Source: Nymphaea colorata (lineage: Eukaryota; Streptophyta; Magnoliopsida; Nymphaeales; Nymphaeaceae). From it: 35,692 bases of DNA. Below the pieces are notes generated by a model. That model was not told where the DNA came from. It saw only the letters and a program-made list of their open reading frames with translations, and ran no database searches. The first letter of the stretch is position 1; every line of letters starts with the position of its first letter. Shown here piece after piece: positions 19,201 to 29,349 of the stretch. The DNA is taken from NCBI RefSeq assembly GCF_008831285.2, contig NW_022204620.1, positions 1 to 35,692 of the forward strand, in the 5' to 3' direction. The position numbers and the translations under genes are program-made.

Positions 19201-20488
19201 CATTCCCAAAGTCGCATGCACTAACTAGAGTACAACAGCAGTCCAATATCGGAATCCTTGTCTTCTGCACTGGCGAATCAGGAGAGGAGATCCTGCAATA
19301 CTCCATCGGAAGAACGATTTCGTCCTTGGCAACCAGTTCGTCTTCCACGCTGAGAACAGGATCCGCAATTTCGACTAGATGTTCGCGGTCAGCAAAGGAA
19401 ACAAGAACTTTTTGTTCATCTTGGACAACGATGAAACCGTCGACTCCAACAAGAAGCAATCCACCGTCAAAATGTTCGATTTCACTGATGATTTCACCTT
19501 CGTTGGAGAGTGGAATAGCAAGCTCTTCGGAACCGACCAAGTATACCCTATCAACGACCTATAAATCGTGAATTCCTTGGTCTTTGTGACCATTGGCAAT
19601 TACGGAATCGGCTATGGAACTTTGGACGATGATGGAAATTGAACGATGCTGGCTCTATTCAGCTTTCCACTATTCCCGATATAAAGGCAGCTCTGCTCGA
19701 CGACAGCTTCTTCAAGCAAATCGAAATCTTGAGCAACAAGGATACTCCAGATGAAGCTAAGGTCTTCCTTACCACCACTAATTCCCTCAACATGGTCATT
19801 TCCCTCGCCTAAAGGACAAGGTTACTCTTTCAAGGCATTGAAGGAATCATATTATCGATACGGTAACGAGAGACTTCTCAACTGGCACGCAATCACCAAG
19901 GAGCAATTTACCTTTCCTACTAAACGAGGACTTCGAGACGGTTAATCTCGTCTACTACAAGAGAGCAGAGAACGTTCGCACCCACTTCAGCGACGGCATT
20001 CTCATCAGAGTCTCCAAGAATCAGATCAAATACCACGAAGCCATCCTGGTCAACTCGAAACTCATCACCAGCCACATTGGCGACGTCCCACCGAAGGAGA
20101 AATCAACTTATACGATACATACAATGACTTTGTTCTCTGGATCGATTACGAAGAGGGAGGAAAGTTCGACGCCATCTAAATCCAGGCATTCAACGACTAC
20201 AAACAATCTTCTCACATCCAACCAGTGAAATTCGATGGAGCTCCAGTCCCTGAGGCGGACGGTCTTAAGTGGTACATCATTTTGATTGTTGCCCTTGCCG
20301 TTCTGATTGCTGTTGGAGTCGCTTACGGTATGTTCATCTACATGAAAAAGAAGAGAGCCGAAAAATCAGTGTCTTTGCTGACGGAGAAAGAGGAAGATAA
20401 CGATGACGAAGTAAACGAAAACAAAAAGACAATGAACGATTCGACCACTTACGATGGAGCCAATAGAACATCCATTAACGCTGATTGA
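16248..20488 (+). CDS. giant type I surface membrane protein
   Basis: The product has about 1,400 residues. A signal peptide (MRVVLLLVLLLIAQSAD) is followed by a very long extracellular region made mostly of beta-type sequence with many Ser, Thr, Tyr, Asn and Asp and few Cys. A single membrane segment near residues 1335-1357 (WYIILIVALAVLIAVGVAYG) precedes a tail of about 50 residues, first KKKR and then acidic. One 20-nt intron lies at 16477-16496. Repeated phrases such as GGDNSIIVADSLGSRLVFF and DGLIVALSSSKSLVSFLT could be blades of a beta-propeller, but I cannot count repeats with confidence. At least five single-base gaps are needed (near 16630, 17668, 19310, 19639 and 20100). Large membrane proteins of this layout are common in ciliates. 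A role in adhesion or the cell coat is inference. Confidence 0.8.
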
Positions 20489-20511
20489 ATAACCTAAACC
20501 AATATAATGTA

Positions 20512-23500
20512 TCAATTATCATTGTTTTATAACTACTATACTGTCATCTACTTTGGCTTGCTTTGTTTCTATTTCTACTTCGTTTACTTTGGAGCTTATT
20601 TGGATGGAACTTGAGACTGCTTAAGCGTAATTTCACCAAGACTTTGGTTATGGCTTTTTTATATCGATTTTTATCTTTGCTTTTTTTACTTATATTATTC
20701 AAGCAGCTTCTTTGTCTTTTCCTTCTTCTCAGCCAACTTAAGTCTATTTTCCTACTCTTAGCTTGGCTTCCTAAGTTATAACTGCAATTTAAGATCTTCG
20801 TCGTATTTTTTCTTTGTCTTGCTCTCCTCTACCATTCTCTTCTTACGCTATATATCTTGCTTCATTTTTTACATGTTTCGAATCTCCTCTTCTTTCTTTC
20901 TCTTCATCTCCTATTCCTCTTTGCTTTTCTCCAGCTTCTTCTTTTATGTGAATTCCGATACTTTTCTTTCAAATCCTCTTCATATTTTTCACGTTTCTTT
21001 TTCTATTATTACAATCTCTTTGCTTCTTAGTTTTTCTTCTATTCCTTTTATCTTTAGAGTATTGTTGTTTTTCCCTATGCTTCTAAAGTAATGCTTTTAG
21101 TTATTTATCTCTTTCCTATCTTCTTCTTTCTTACTATTCCATCTTTTGCCTTCTCTCCTCGTCTTTCAACCGTTTTTCTTTCAAAAATCTATTCTATATC
21201 TTGATGCCTGTATACTGCTCTCTCCACTTTATCCCTATTCCTCTCCTTCCTTTGGCTACGAGGTGATTTTGATTCTTTCGGAAGAACGGAAGACAACGAT
21301 CTTTACCTCATTGAATAGTCAAATTGAGTCTGGTAAAGGATTGGCCTGGCAGTTGCTTGGACAACTGTAACGGAATAGGCTTCTATTATGTGAAAACCAA
21401 GTTTCTAGCTTAGAATTTCATCCAAAATTCATATACATCTTTGTGTGATTGATCTAAGGACTGTAGGTAAAACTTGTAATCATAATTAATCTTTTTAATG
21501 GTTTGCTTTTTATATCCTTCAGGAAGAATATAATCAGGATTTTCCTGTAATTTCTAATTGAGTTCTTTCAGTTATTCAGATTTGTTTGATTGAAAAGCTT
21601 CATTTTCTTCAAATAATCGTTAGTCAATTCTATTCTCTTTTGCATGCTCTTTGAGCCGATTGACTAGCTATTGAATCATGATTGATACGGGATGGCTTCT
21701 GAGATCCTTCGGCGGACGTGAGAACATGGCGAGAGCAGCTTGAATGATGAAATTTTAAAATACTTCATAATCCAATACAGAGAATCTTTATATTATTTTT
21801 CAGCTGTGCGTTGATCTTTTGGACAAGGTATTGCACCTCATTGACTGTGATGTATTCATCAAGATAATGATCTCGAAGCAGCTTCCACACATTAGCTGAT
21901 TGCATAAGATTTCCTCTTTCGGAAATATCTTCAAACAGCTTCACAGTGTTTGGTCTCAATTTTCCTCCATAGTTATTGTAATATACTTTGAATAGTTTGG
22001 CATACTTTTTCATTAGAAATTGGACTGCTTTGACATCTCTATCATCTTAGCTTTCTGGATCATAGTATGGGAGGTAGGAAAAATCGTTAGCAATGTCCCT
22101 TTGAAGCTATTTTTACTTTGTATTGAACTCATAGATGCAATTAACTGTCGGCTATTTGGTTATTTTAATTCCTTTTTACAGAATCTTCATCGTGAACTTC
22201 TTTTTTAGCTCTTACCTTCTTTCCTCATCTTGGTTCTTCCTTTACTATTCCAAGACATGTTTTCCGACCTTCTCAAGGAAGACTCGAGTGTATTTTTATA
22301 ATCCTTTTTGCGCATCTGTTGAAACTTTAGGTGGGTTGGAGTTATACAAGAAATTTTTCTTTTTGATAAGCAAAGTAGCATCGCTAGTAACCCTAATTTT
22401 CGATTATCCATCCTTCTATTTGTATCTTTCATTTTCTCCTTTCTCATTGATTATCTTTTTACCTTCATTCCTAACATCTTCCAACATCATTTTCGCATCA
22501 CTTTCATATAATTTTCTAAGCTAATCCTAATCTCCCAACATAATCATAACTCTCTTTATGCCCTACGATTCATCTTTGTTTTTAATTTACGACTGGAAGA
22601 AACTGTAGCAAACAAGTGGCTATAATGTTTTGTTTAATCTTTAATCGCGAATCAGTATGATACTTGCAAGCAGTTTTTATATTTCGTTGTTTTTTGCCTT
22701 GTAAAAGACATTTGATTTGTCCAGTTTGATTGTCCCATCTATAAGGGATTTTGAATAGTTTAGCTTTCTTAGATTGGCATAATAAACTGCTAAGCATATC
22801 TTAATAAACTTAACCGTGAGATCAAAGATAATCTTCGTATCGAACTTTCTGATGATTGTTTCGAGGATGTTGGCAATATTTTCGATGCTGCCTACTTCCT
22901 CCACGAAGATTTTAGTGATGATGTTGTATATTCTCAATGCAAGCTTTTCATCAATGTTTTCAATCGAATTGAGAAGGATATCAAGTTAAAGTTGGCCAAT
23001 ATAACTTGTCTGGTTTTAGTATTTATAAAGGATTGTCTAAGCAATGCCAACGGTGGGAATTGATGGAAATTCTTATATTATTTGGAGAAAATTATACAAG
23101 TAGTTATGAGATTAGTCTTAGTTCAAAGCGTTTCTGTATCGATCCAATGCTAGTTTGAATATTTGAGGAGCAATAGCGTTTTTCCTCTTTCCATACAATT
23201 GAAGGAAAGAAAAGAGTAGGTTTGAGTATATCATAACATCTCCTCTCTTGGATAAGTAAAGACTGCTCAAAGTTTCGATAAGTTTACTCGAAATCTATGG
23301 ATTTCCCAAAAGAATTGCATAGTTGTGTTATATCAACTTTATGAGCAGTGTCGCAGTATTGGCGAAAAGTTATGAATTCTTGAGGCTTTCAATGCAAGTC
23401 ATGACGAAATCCTACATTTTGAACTGCTAAAACACTTCATTCACTTGGCTTTCACCCTCACTCTGGTTTATCATTTAAATCATCAGCAAAGCCACCTAAT

Positions 23501-24383
23501 TCGTATTCCCATTCGCAAGGAATAAGTAAGCAAATTTTTGTTATAACCGACCAGCTATGTGAGAGACTTGATGATAGGGCCTAATTGGCATCCATGGCGT
23601 CTAAGACAAAGCATCAAAGTAGGCATCAATTATGTCTTGATAATCTCGTAGCATTATGGAACGTTTTTGGTGAACATCGTGAGTATTTAGAGAGTAAGTT
23701 CACTGATTGACAAGTACTTGGAGATCAGTCCTGGCTTGACCGACTTCAGAAAAAATGTTTCATTTTATTTGTTTCTGCAAAAAGTGGTTATCTGGGGCAA
23801 CAATTTTTAGAATTAGAGGATCATCATCTCTACTGGTTTGGGATTTTCCTTAAAGCCTTTGGCAAGGATATGCGCTAGATATTTGCTATCGTTGGAGAGC
23901 AGAGCAACCGCTTCTTTGATGCTGAAGCCATAGTGTCTGATGATGACTAAGATGAAGAGTTCTAGGAGAGATTTGGATGTCTTTGGATCGCTTCTGGCAT
24001 CGATTTTATTGATATCCACCTATACTACTTTATATGGTGTTTACCTTATGACCGATTTTTATCATGTCGTTACTTGATTTCGTAGAGGATGTTATAGACT
24101 ATTTTATCGTCCCCATTGATGATCTTCGCTTTGTCCTGCTGGTTGACGTGGATATTCATTTTTTCCAGCTAATTTCTAGCTTAGGAATGCAATACATGAT
24201 GATGTTCCAATTATTGATGCGGCTGGAGGCGGTATTGGTTGCGCTTAGCTTTGTTGTATAGTTTTATATGGTCTTTGCGAGGACGGCGTTGATTGTGATG
24301 CCTGCCAAGATGTCGTTATTGTTGAGCTATTTGCCAATTCCCAATTTGGAAAGCCACTAGGCGAGAGAACTATTGCTCGACAT
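20512..24383 (-). CDS. large CH-domain and coiled-coil protein, probably ciliary
   Basis: From ATG 24383 the frame gives about 1,280 residues, with one 20-nt intron at 24025-24044. The first 110 residues look like a calponin-homology domain of the CH_2 (SPATA4/SPEF) type: LAEWLSKLGIGKELN, then WNIIMYCIPKLEISWKKMNI and NGDDKIVYNILYEIK. A long helical region follows, possibly ARM-like (residues about 115-700, e.g. LLELFILVIIRHYGFSIKEA). Then come a conserved-looking stretch (FKVYYNNYGGKLRPNTVKLF, MFSRPPKDLRSHPVSIMI) and a C-terminal K/E-rich coiled coil. CH_2 proteins bind axonemal microtubules, so a ciliary role is likely. The gene is much more AT-rich than those to its left. Frame slips occur near 24170, 23500, 21772, 21310 and 20960. 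At 21308-21311 a stop and an ATG overlap, which one lost A would explain. Confidence 0.75.
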
Positions 24384-24524
24384 AAGTTTTATTATTCAAT
24401 TATTATTAACCTGTAATTATATCCTTCCCAACATCGAACCGAAATCCTCATATTTTTGTTTAGTTTGCCCATTTCCCCTATTTTTTAATACGTTTTTAAT
24501 TATAAACTTTTGGAATCGAGCAGG
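24384..24524. other. short divergent promoter between CH-domain gene and NFU1
   Basis: This 141-bp AT-rich gap separates the two starts. TTAATTATAAA at 24507-24517 lies just before the NFU1 ATG. Confidence 0.45.
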
Positions 24525-25168
24525 ATGCAGCTTTACCAACGACTTTGCTATCAACTCTTCATCCAGGCCAAGAAAACCCCCAATCCTCACTTCCTGAAAT
24601 TCATACCAACTTCCAAAACAGTCATGGGCTCTGAGGAGCCAATCGATATCAGGACGCCGTAATAAGCATTCAAGATATCGCCTTTGGCTCGAAAACTGTT
24701 CAGGATTTAAGGCGTGACTCGAGTGTTCTACGGTAAGGACTACATCTCGATTTCGAAAAGCGAAGAGACGGACTGGAATTACATAAAGCCGAAAATATTC
24801 GAGCTCATCTAAAACCACTACTAATCAAAAGACCCTTTAATTGTGGATAAATCGTAACTGATCATTTATCAAGCGGACTCAATTAATCCGGCATCCTAGA
24901 GACAGACTCTCCAGTTGTACGATAGATCAAGGACCTTCTCACCAGCAGGATACGACCGTTCGTCCAGGACGACGGAGGAGACGTCCAGTTTGTCTCCTTT
25001 AATGAGGAAACAGGAGTATTGACGCTGAAAATGCTCGGCTCGTGCTCGGGATGCCCCTCGACCAACGCCACTCTCAAGAATGGAATACTCAAAATGATGA
25101 AATACTACATAGGAGAAATAAAGGATGTAGTCAGTGAGGAGGAAAAACCAGCAACAGCGAAGGCGTGA
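24525..25168 (+). CDS. NFU1: NFU1-type iron-sulfur scaffold protein
   Basis: The product has about 214 residues. The N-terminal Nfu_N domain is clear: LFIQAKKTPNPHFLKFIPT, then SPLARKLFRI, GVTRVFYGKDYISISK and WNYIKPKIFELI. The C-terminal NifU-like domain has TSRIRPFVQDDGGDVQF and the [Fe-S]-binding pair in LGSCSGCPSTNATLKNGI. NFU1 receives Fe-S clusters and passes them to mitochondrial client proteins such as lipoate synthase. Only about seven residues precede the Nfu_N domain, so a mitochondrial presequence is short or missing; an upstream exon may exist. One base is missing near 24898, in the linker. The UAA in FRI-UAA-GV falls where most NFU proteins have Glu. The gene converges with the NUDIX gene, with 34 bp between stops. 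Confidence 0.93.
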
Positions 25169-25202
25169 TAGTATATGCGATAGTCCAAGCTATAAGAATA
25201 AT

Positions 25203-25828
25203 TCATCTTAGGAACAATGCGTTGCAGCTTAGACCGATAATAATGTCCACATCTTCGTATTGATGCCGAAGTTGTGAATCTGCAAAAACTCGCTTATCTT
25301 CTGGGGCAAATCTTCTTCGATTTTGAAGTGCAGGACTCGGATATTTTACGTATGTTCAAGCTCCTGCTTTATCCTGTGATTGGATCACTCTAGTTGATGA
25401 TTGCAACATACATATACCCTCCTTCTGAGCTTTTCCAAGGGTCACAGTTCATCATCACTGCGGGATCTTCAGTAGTCTTTAAGCTATGTATCCAGTCTCT
25501 TCCCTGAGCTCTCTCAATGCGTTTTCCTCAAAGTTAGAATCATCGACCATTCCTGCTGGGAATTATAGGCAAAACTTGCCAATAGGCGGTCTAAAGTTAG
25601 CAATCATTATGAGTTCGAGCGTCTTATCCACCTTTTTGAGAATCGGTATGGTTTAGACTCCATCAATCGAGAGCAAAGTTTGGCTCTTGTCGGTCGGTAT
25701 GCTGCTTCATAGTTTTCCATAACTTTCTACCCAATCCTGTAGGTGATATTGGTAATCCCCAGCCATTTCTGCTGGAAGGCTATTTTCTCTGTCAAAATTT
25801 AGCAGGATTAATTCTCGCTACTTCGCAT
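25203..25828 (-). CDS. NUDIX hydrolase, ADP-sugar pyrophosphatase (NUDT5-like)
   Basis: The product has about 205 residues. KWLGITNITYRIG opens the fold. VDKTLELIMIANFRPPIGKF precedes the PAG motif (FPAGMVDD) and the Nudix box (ENALRELREETGY), which binds the catalytic metal. DPAVMMNCDPWKSSEGGYM then matches the loop of ADP-ribose pyrophosphatases (SPAVCMDPG in NUDT5). The enzyme should cleave ADP-ribose or related ADP-sugars to AMP and sugar phosphate. Codon UAA directly before FPAG sits at a Glu conserved across this family, one of the best indicators for UAA = Glu. Several one-base gaps break the frame, near 25694, 25475, 25400, 25340 and 25250. I take the TGA at 25203 as the end. Confidence 0.88.
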
Positions 25829-26199
25829 ATCTAATCGGCTAATAAATGATTTAATAATTGATTTTTTTGTAGCTTAAAGGATATCAATATTCGCTCATTT
25901 GCTACCATAATGCTGCAGCAGCAAAAGAGTGTAGGCTTTTTATGTGGAGAAATAGGGTCTCTAAATACGCGAATAAAAAATGATTAAAGTAGATTAATGC
26001 AGATTTGCCTTGGCAATTTCCATGAAATCCACAAAACTGTAATTAAAACCTCATAAATATCCTTCAGCATCCCTTTCTTTTCCTTTTGGTTTCCTCGCTT
26101 CCACTTTAGCTTTTATTGGCGACGCAATTTGTTCACCTATATTTGCTTGACGATTTATCTTCCATAATTCTAACATAATAAATCGAATTATTCACGAGC
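25829..26199. other. divergent intergenic region
   Basis: This 371-bp AT-rich stretch lies between the starts of the NUDIX gene and the coiled-coil gene. It contains a pyrimidine-rich tract near 26070-26105. I see no frame that stays open with plausible composition, and no RNA gene. Confidence 0.45.
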
Positions 26200-27580
26200 A
26201 TGTTCGGCAACTCCCTGATCAAGAGCAGGAGCATGGTGCACCACAACAAATCGTCTCCAACAATGAATCCCTGAACTTCGGACGAGAATAGACCTCCGCC
26301 TTCCTCAAGCATTAGGTATAGATCATCCCAAATAGATCGCAGAAATCATCAAGTCCGAACTCAAGGCCTACCACCTCCGCAATAAAATGCAAGAGGAACT
26401 CGAGGACTTCAAAAAACAACAAGAAAACCAAAAGATTGCCAGGACGCTAGTCGAAGATCGCATGCATGATTTCAGAGAAAAATAGAAAAGCATCGGAAGG
26501 AAGCAATACGAACTCTTCCAGAAGAGACAGAAGGATCGAGAGGAAAAATTGAAAAGCTTCATGGCCAACAAGAGAGGCATGCACGAAGTCAAATGCATCA
26601 AGTTCAACCAGAGCATCGGCAACGTCCGCGAAAGATATTTCAACCTTACTAATTAGGATTCCAATATGCGTCTTTCCAAAATAGCACCCAACACCTCCGA
26701 GGGAAAAAGGATGCACAAGTCTAGCAGGAGCTCAGTTAGTCGGGCCATCAGCATATCTCAAAGTAGCTCCAGGATCAATATCATCAAGGAAATGCAAACA
26801 GAAGAAGAGAAACACAAGATCACCAACTATCTAATAAAATCTAAAGGTCTTAGTCCAAATCATCATGAAACAGATTTAAAATGACAAGAGGAGGTAGGCA
26901 AGCTTGAAGAAAAAAGTTAAATGCCTTATTGGACAAAGGAAAAAGCTTGAGGAAGCAAGGATGGAAAAGGCTGAGAAGGAATACAAGAGCAAGATGGAAA
27001 TTTCTAATCAAATTATTCAAAAATTGCCTAAAATAAGGAAATAACTTTGATGAGTAAAACCATGAGCAACGCAGACTGAGAGAGAAAATCATAGAGAAAA
27101 GAGACCAAATTCACAAAGACGAAATAGATAGGTACATATAAATGATGAAGAATCGTGACAAATTTCAATAAAACCGGCAAATAAAACATCATGGAATATA
27201 CCGAGCAGCTCTCGACCTTGCCTACACTCAAAAAAACAAATCCACAAAGTACCAATCATCTGAGATAGTTGACGAAGATGAAAATGTAGGAAAGCGAAGC
27301 ATGTCTTTAGCACAACATGAGAGCATTGCTGCAAAAGATACAAAAAATAAGGAGTATCCAATACGGTTAGAAGCTGGACGAATACAGCATCAAGCTAATC
27401 CTATCGTACTTTGTGGGCTAACCTAGGATGATGGATAAAAACGACCCGGAATACTCCAACATCGCATAGTTTTTGAAATCGTAGAGGAAGATGTACATAT
27501 AAGGAATAGTTAAAAAATAGTAGGAAAAAAATAAACTGAAGAAAATGAATAAAACCATGAACAAAATGAGCTCCACCTGA
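26200..27580 (+). CDS. long coiled-coil protein
   Basis: The predicted product has about 460 residues. It starts MFGNSLIKSRSMVHHNKSSP and is almost entirely charged helix: KMQEELEDFKKQQENQKIA, QKRQKDREEKLKSFM and LEEARMEKAEKEYKSKMEI. A Ser-rich linker (KSSRSSVSRAISISQSSSR) lies near residue 190. The frame has to be stitched at about 26273, 26345, 26883, 27043 and 27440. The literal frame would stop at 26884 (TTA AAA TGA), where an A run is the likely fault, because coding-like sequence resumes at once. It could be two genes, the second from about 26885. Such proteins are common in the axoneme and basal body, and its neighbours are of similar type. No specific family is recognised. Confidence 0.6.
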
Positions 27581-27664
27581 ATATAACTATTTTTCTAATT
27601 AATGCTTAGCATATATAACTATGGTCTTGATTTCACAGTTGAAAATAATCATTTGCCCTGTATT

Positions 27665-28181
27665 TCACCTGCACGAAGTAAAATGATTGGAAACTGCAGG
27701 TTTTTTCTTAAACCTTCTCAAATTTTCCTTGTATTTTTCATATATCCGGCTCTATCAATGATCTGCTGTTTGCTTTTGGGTGACCTCTAATGCACTATTT
27801 TCTCAACCATAATTTAATTCTCTTTCCTGATCTCCTCTTCCTAATTTCTATGCCTTTTGGACAAGAACGGAAAAACTTGACAGCTACTTTGATACTGATT
27901 CTTTCTTCTATCAATATCAATCATCTTTTTAATCAATGCCTCATTCTCCTTACTCTTATTATCAAAGATTTGCCTTATCGATGAGCTGTTCGTCTCACCA
28001 TCTGATTCTCATACTTGGATCCATGCTTAACCTATCTATTCTCGAAGGAGTGATGATGCTTGCCCTCGCCATGCTGGATCTTCTAGAGACTAGCCTTATG
28101 CTTCAGGTATCTGCGCTTGTCGATCTTTTCAGAGACGGGATCCAGCACGATGGACCTGCTAACAATCCTATTAATTTCCAT
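27665..28181 (-). CDS. small basic coiled-coil protein
   Basis: About 172 residues starting MEINRIVSRSIVLDPVSEKI. The N-terminal third is basic with a His cluster (KHHHSFENR); the rest is charged helix (NKSKENEALIKKMIDIDRRK, EEEIRKENEIMVEKI) ending YEKYKENLRRFKKKPAVS. Frame slips near 27981, 27955 and 27752 have to be bridged, so the exact product is uncertain. There is no membrane segment or known domain. The layout (short basic start, helix, KKK-rich end) is seen in small microtubule-associated ciliary proteins, but this is weak evidence. It diverges from the arrestin-like gene over 72 bp. Confidence 0.5.
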
Positions 28182-28253
28182 CCCGATGATTCTTAGAATT
28201 ATTATTATTCTCACATACCCGAATTAACATCTAAATTGATAGATAATTCATAC

Positions 28254-29317
28254 ATGGGAAACAATAGATCCGAAGTCGAGCTCGCCATCAAATTGGATAA
28301 GGAGTTTTACTACGCCGGATAGACACTCAATGGCAAACTTTGCCTCAACGCCAAGAAGAAGTTTTCCTGCTCAATGATCGTACTCTTTATTGAAGGAACC
28401 GAGACCTGCGAATTTCAGACCATAAACAACCAGACGGTAAAAGGAGAGGTAAAGCTGATCAATACGAACTACGTCCTGCAGCACTTCCCACATAATTACC
28501 AACTCTCAGGGCAACATGTCTTCCCCTTTACCTTCAAATTCATGGACTTCCTCCCTGGCAGCTACAACGAAACGAAGGGATACAAGGCTCAAATCTCCTA
28601 CAAGCTAAAGGCAATGATCCAATCCAGCTCCAAGGACAAGACGTCGATTGAAAACTCCATCGATATCACGATCCGCCAGCCACAAAAAGATGAGCAGAAG
28701 ATGTTATTTGGCGAGTGCTTCACGAAATGTCGTAGTTGCTCGTGTTTCGACCAGGGAGTCAGCAGGGTAACTTGCTTCTTTGAAAGTAAAAATGGGTTTA
28801 GCTAGAAAACTTCTATTTCCCGCAAGATGAATGCATCATGATCTGCGAGGCCGATAACCTCAAATGCAAACTCAACATGGCGCAGGTGAACTGCGAATTC
28901 ATCAAAGAAGTCACTTTGACTGCCGCCAACGGAGCCAGTAGAGTATTCACACAGGTATTGAATGTAATCCATTTTCCCGGAGTGGCTGCAGGACAGGCCT
29001 ACTACGGTGAGCATTCCCAAAGAAACACGATAAAGTTGATATACAAGGACTCTCAGGCTGGAGTGCACCCAACCACTAACGGAAGATGCGTCAAATGCGA
29101 GTACTTCATAATCGTAAAGCCTTAGTTCTCTGGATGCTTCGTCACCACTCAATAAAACGAGTTCAAAGTGAAGCTTAACATCCTGCAGCCAGCCATGATC
29201 TACGAACCGATAGTGGAACCGGATTCCTGGAGGCCGAGCATAGAAGCCAATACCAACATCTTCTTGGAGTTTAACTAGAAAAACGACCTTCTATCCTCGA
29301 TGGATGAAAAATCTTGA
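28254..29317 (+). CDS. arrestin-like (ARRDC/VPS26-fold) protein
   Basis: An intact 347-residue product with one 20-nt intron at 28767-28786 and no frame errors. The start MGNNRSEVELAIKLDKEFYY leads into an arrestin N-type beta sandwich: AGETLNGKLCLN, SCSMIVLFIEGTE, YQLSGQHVFPFTFKFMDFLP and KAQISYKLKAMI. After a Cys cluster (CFTKCRSCSC) comes a second sandwich (NLKCKLNMAQVNCEFIKEVT, FIIVKPEFSGCF). Alpha-arrestins act as adaptors that link membrane proteins to ubiquitin ligases or the endocytic machinery. The UAG in AG-UAG-TLNG is the Glu of the family's GExVxG motif. The MGNNRS start could be N-myristoylated, which would place the protein at membranes. It converges with the IQCH-like gene, with 32 bp between stops. 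Confidence 0.85.
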
Positions 29318-29349
29318 TTGGTTGTTCAGATAATAATATGATCATAAGC

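Noticed and set aside
20540-21240. Plus-strand hydrophobic frames (Phe/Leu/Ser-rich) that look like membrane proteins.
   Set aside because: They are the complement of the K/E-rich coiled coil at the end of the CH-domain gene.
21308-21311. Overlapping stop and start (ATGA) that would make two minus-strand genes at 20512-21310 and 21308 onward.
   Set aside because: One extra A in the adjacent AA run fuses both into a single continuous frame, and overlapping genes of this kind are not expected in a ciliate nucleus.
3444-25828. Programmed ribosomal frameshifting, as in Euplotes.
   Set aside because: The slips are not at a shared slippery or stop-codon motif, are scattered over unrelated genes and often fall in homopolymers.
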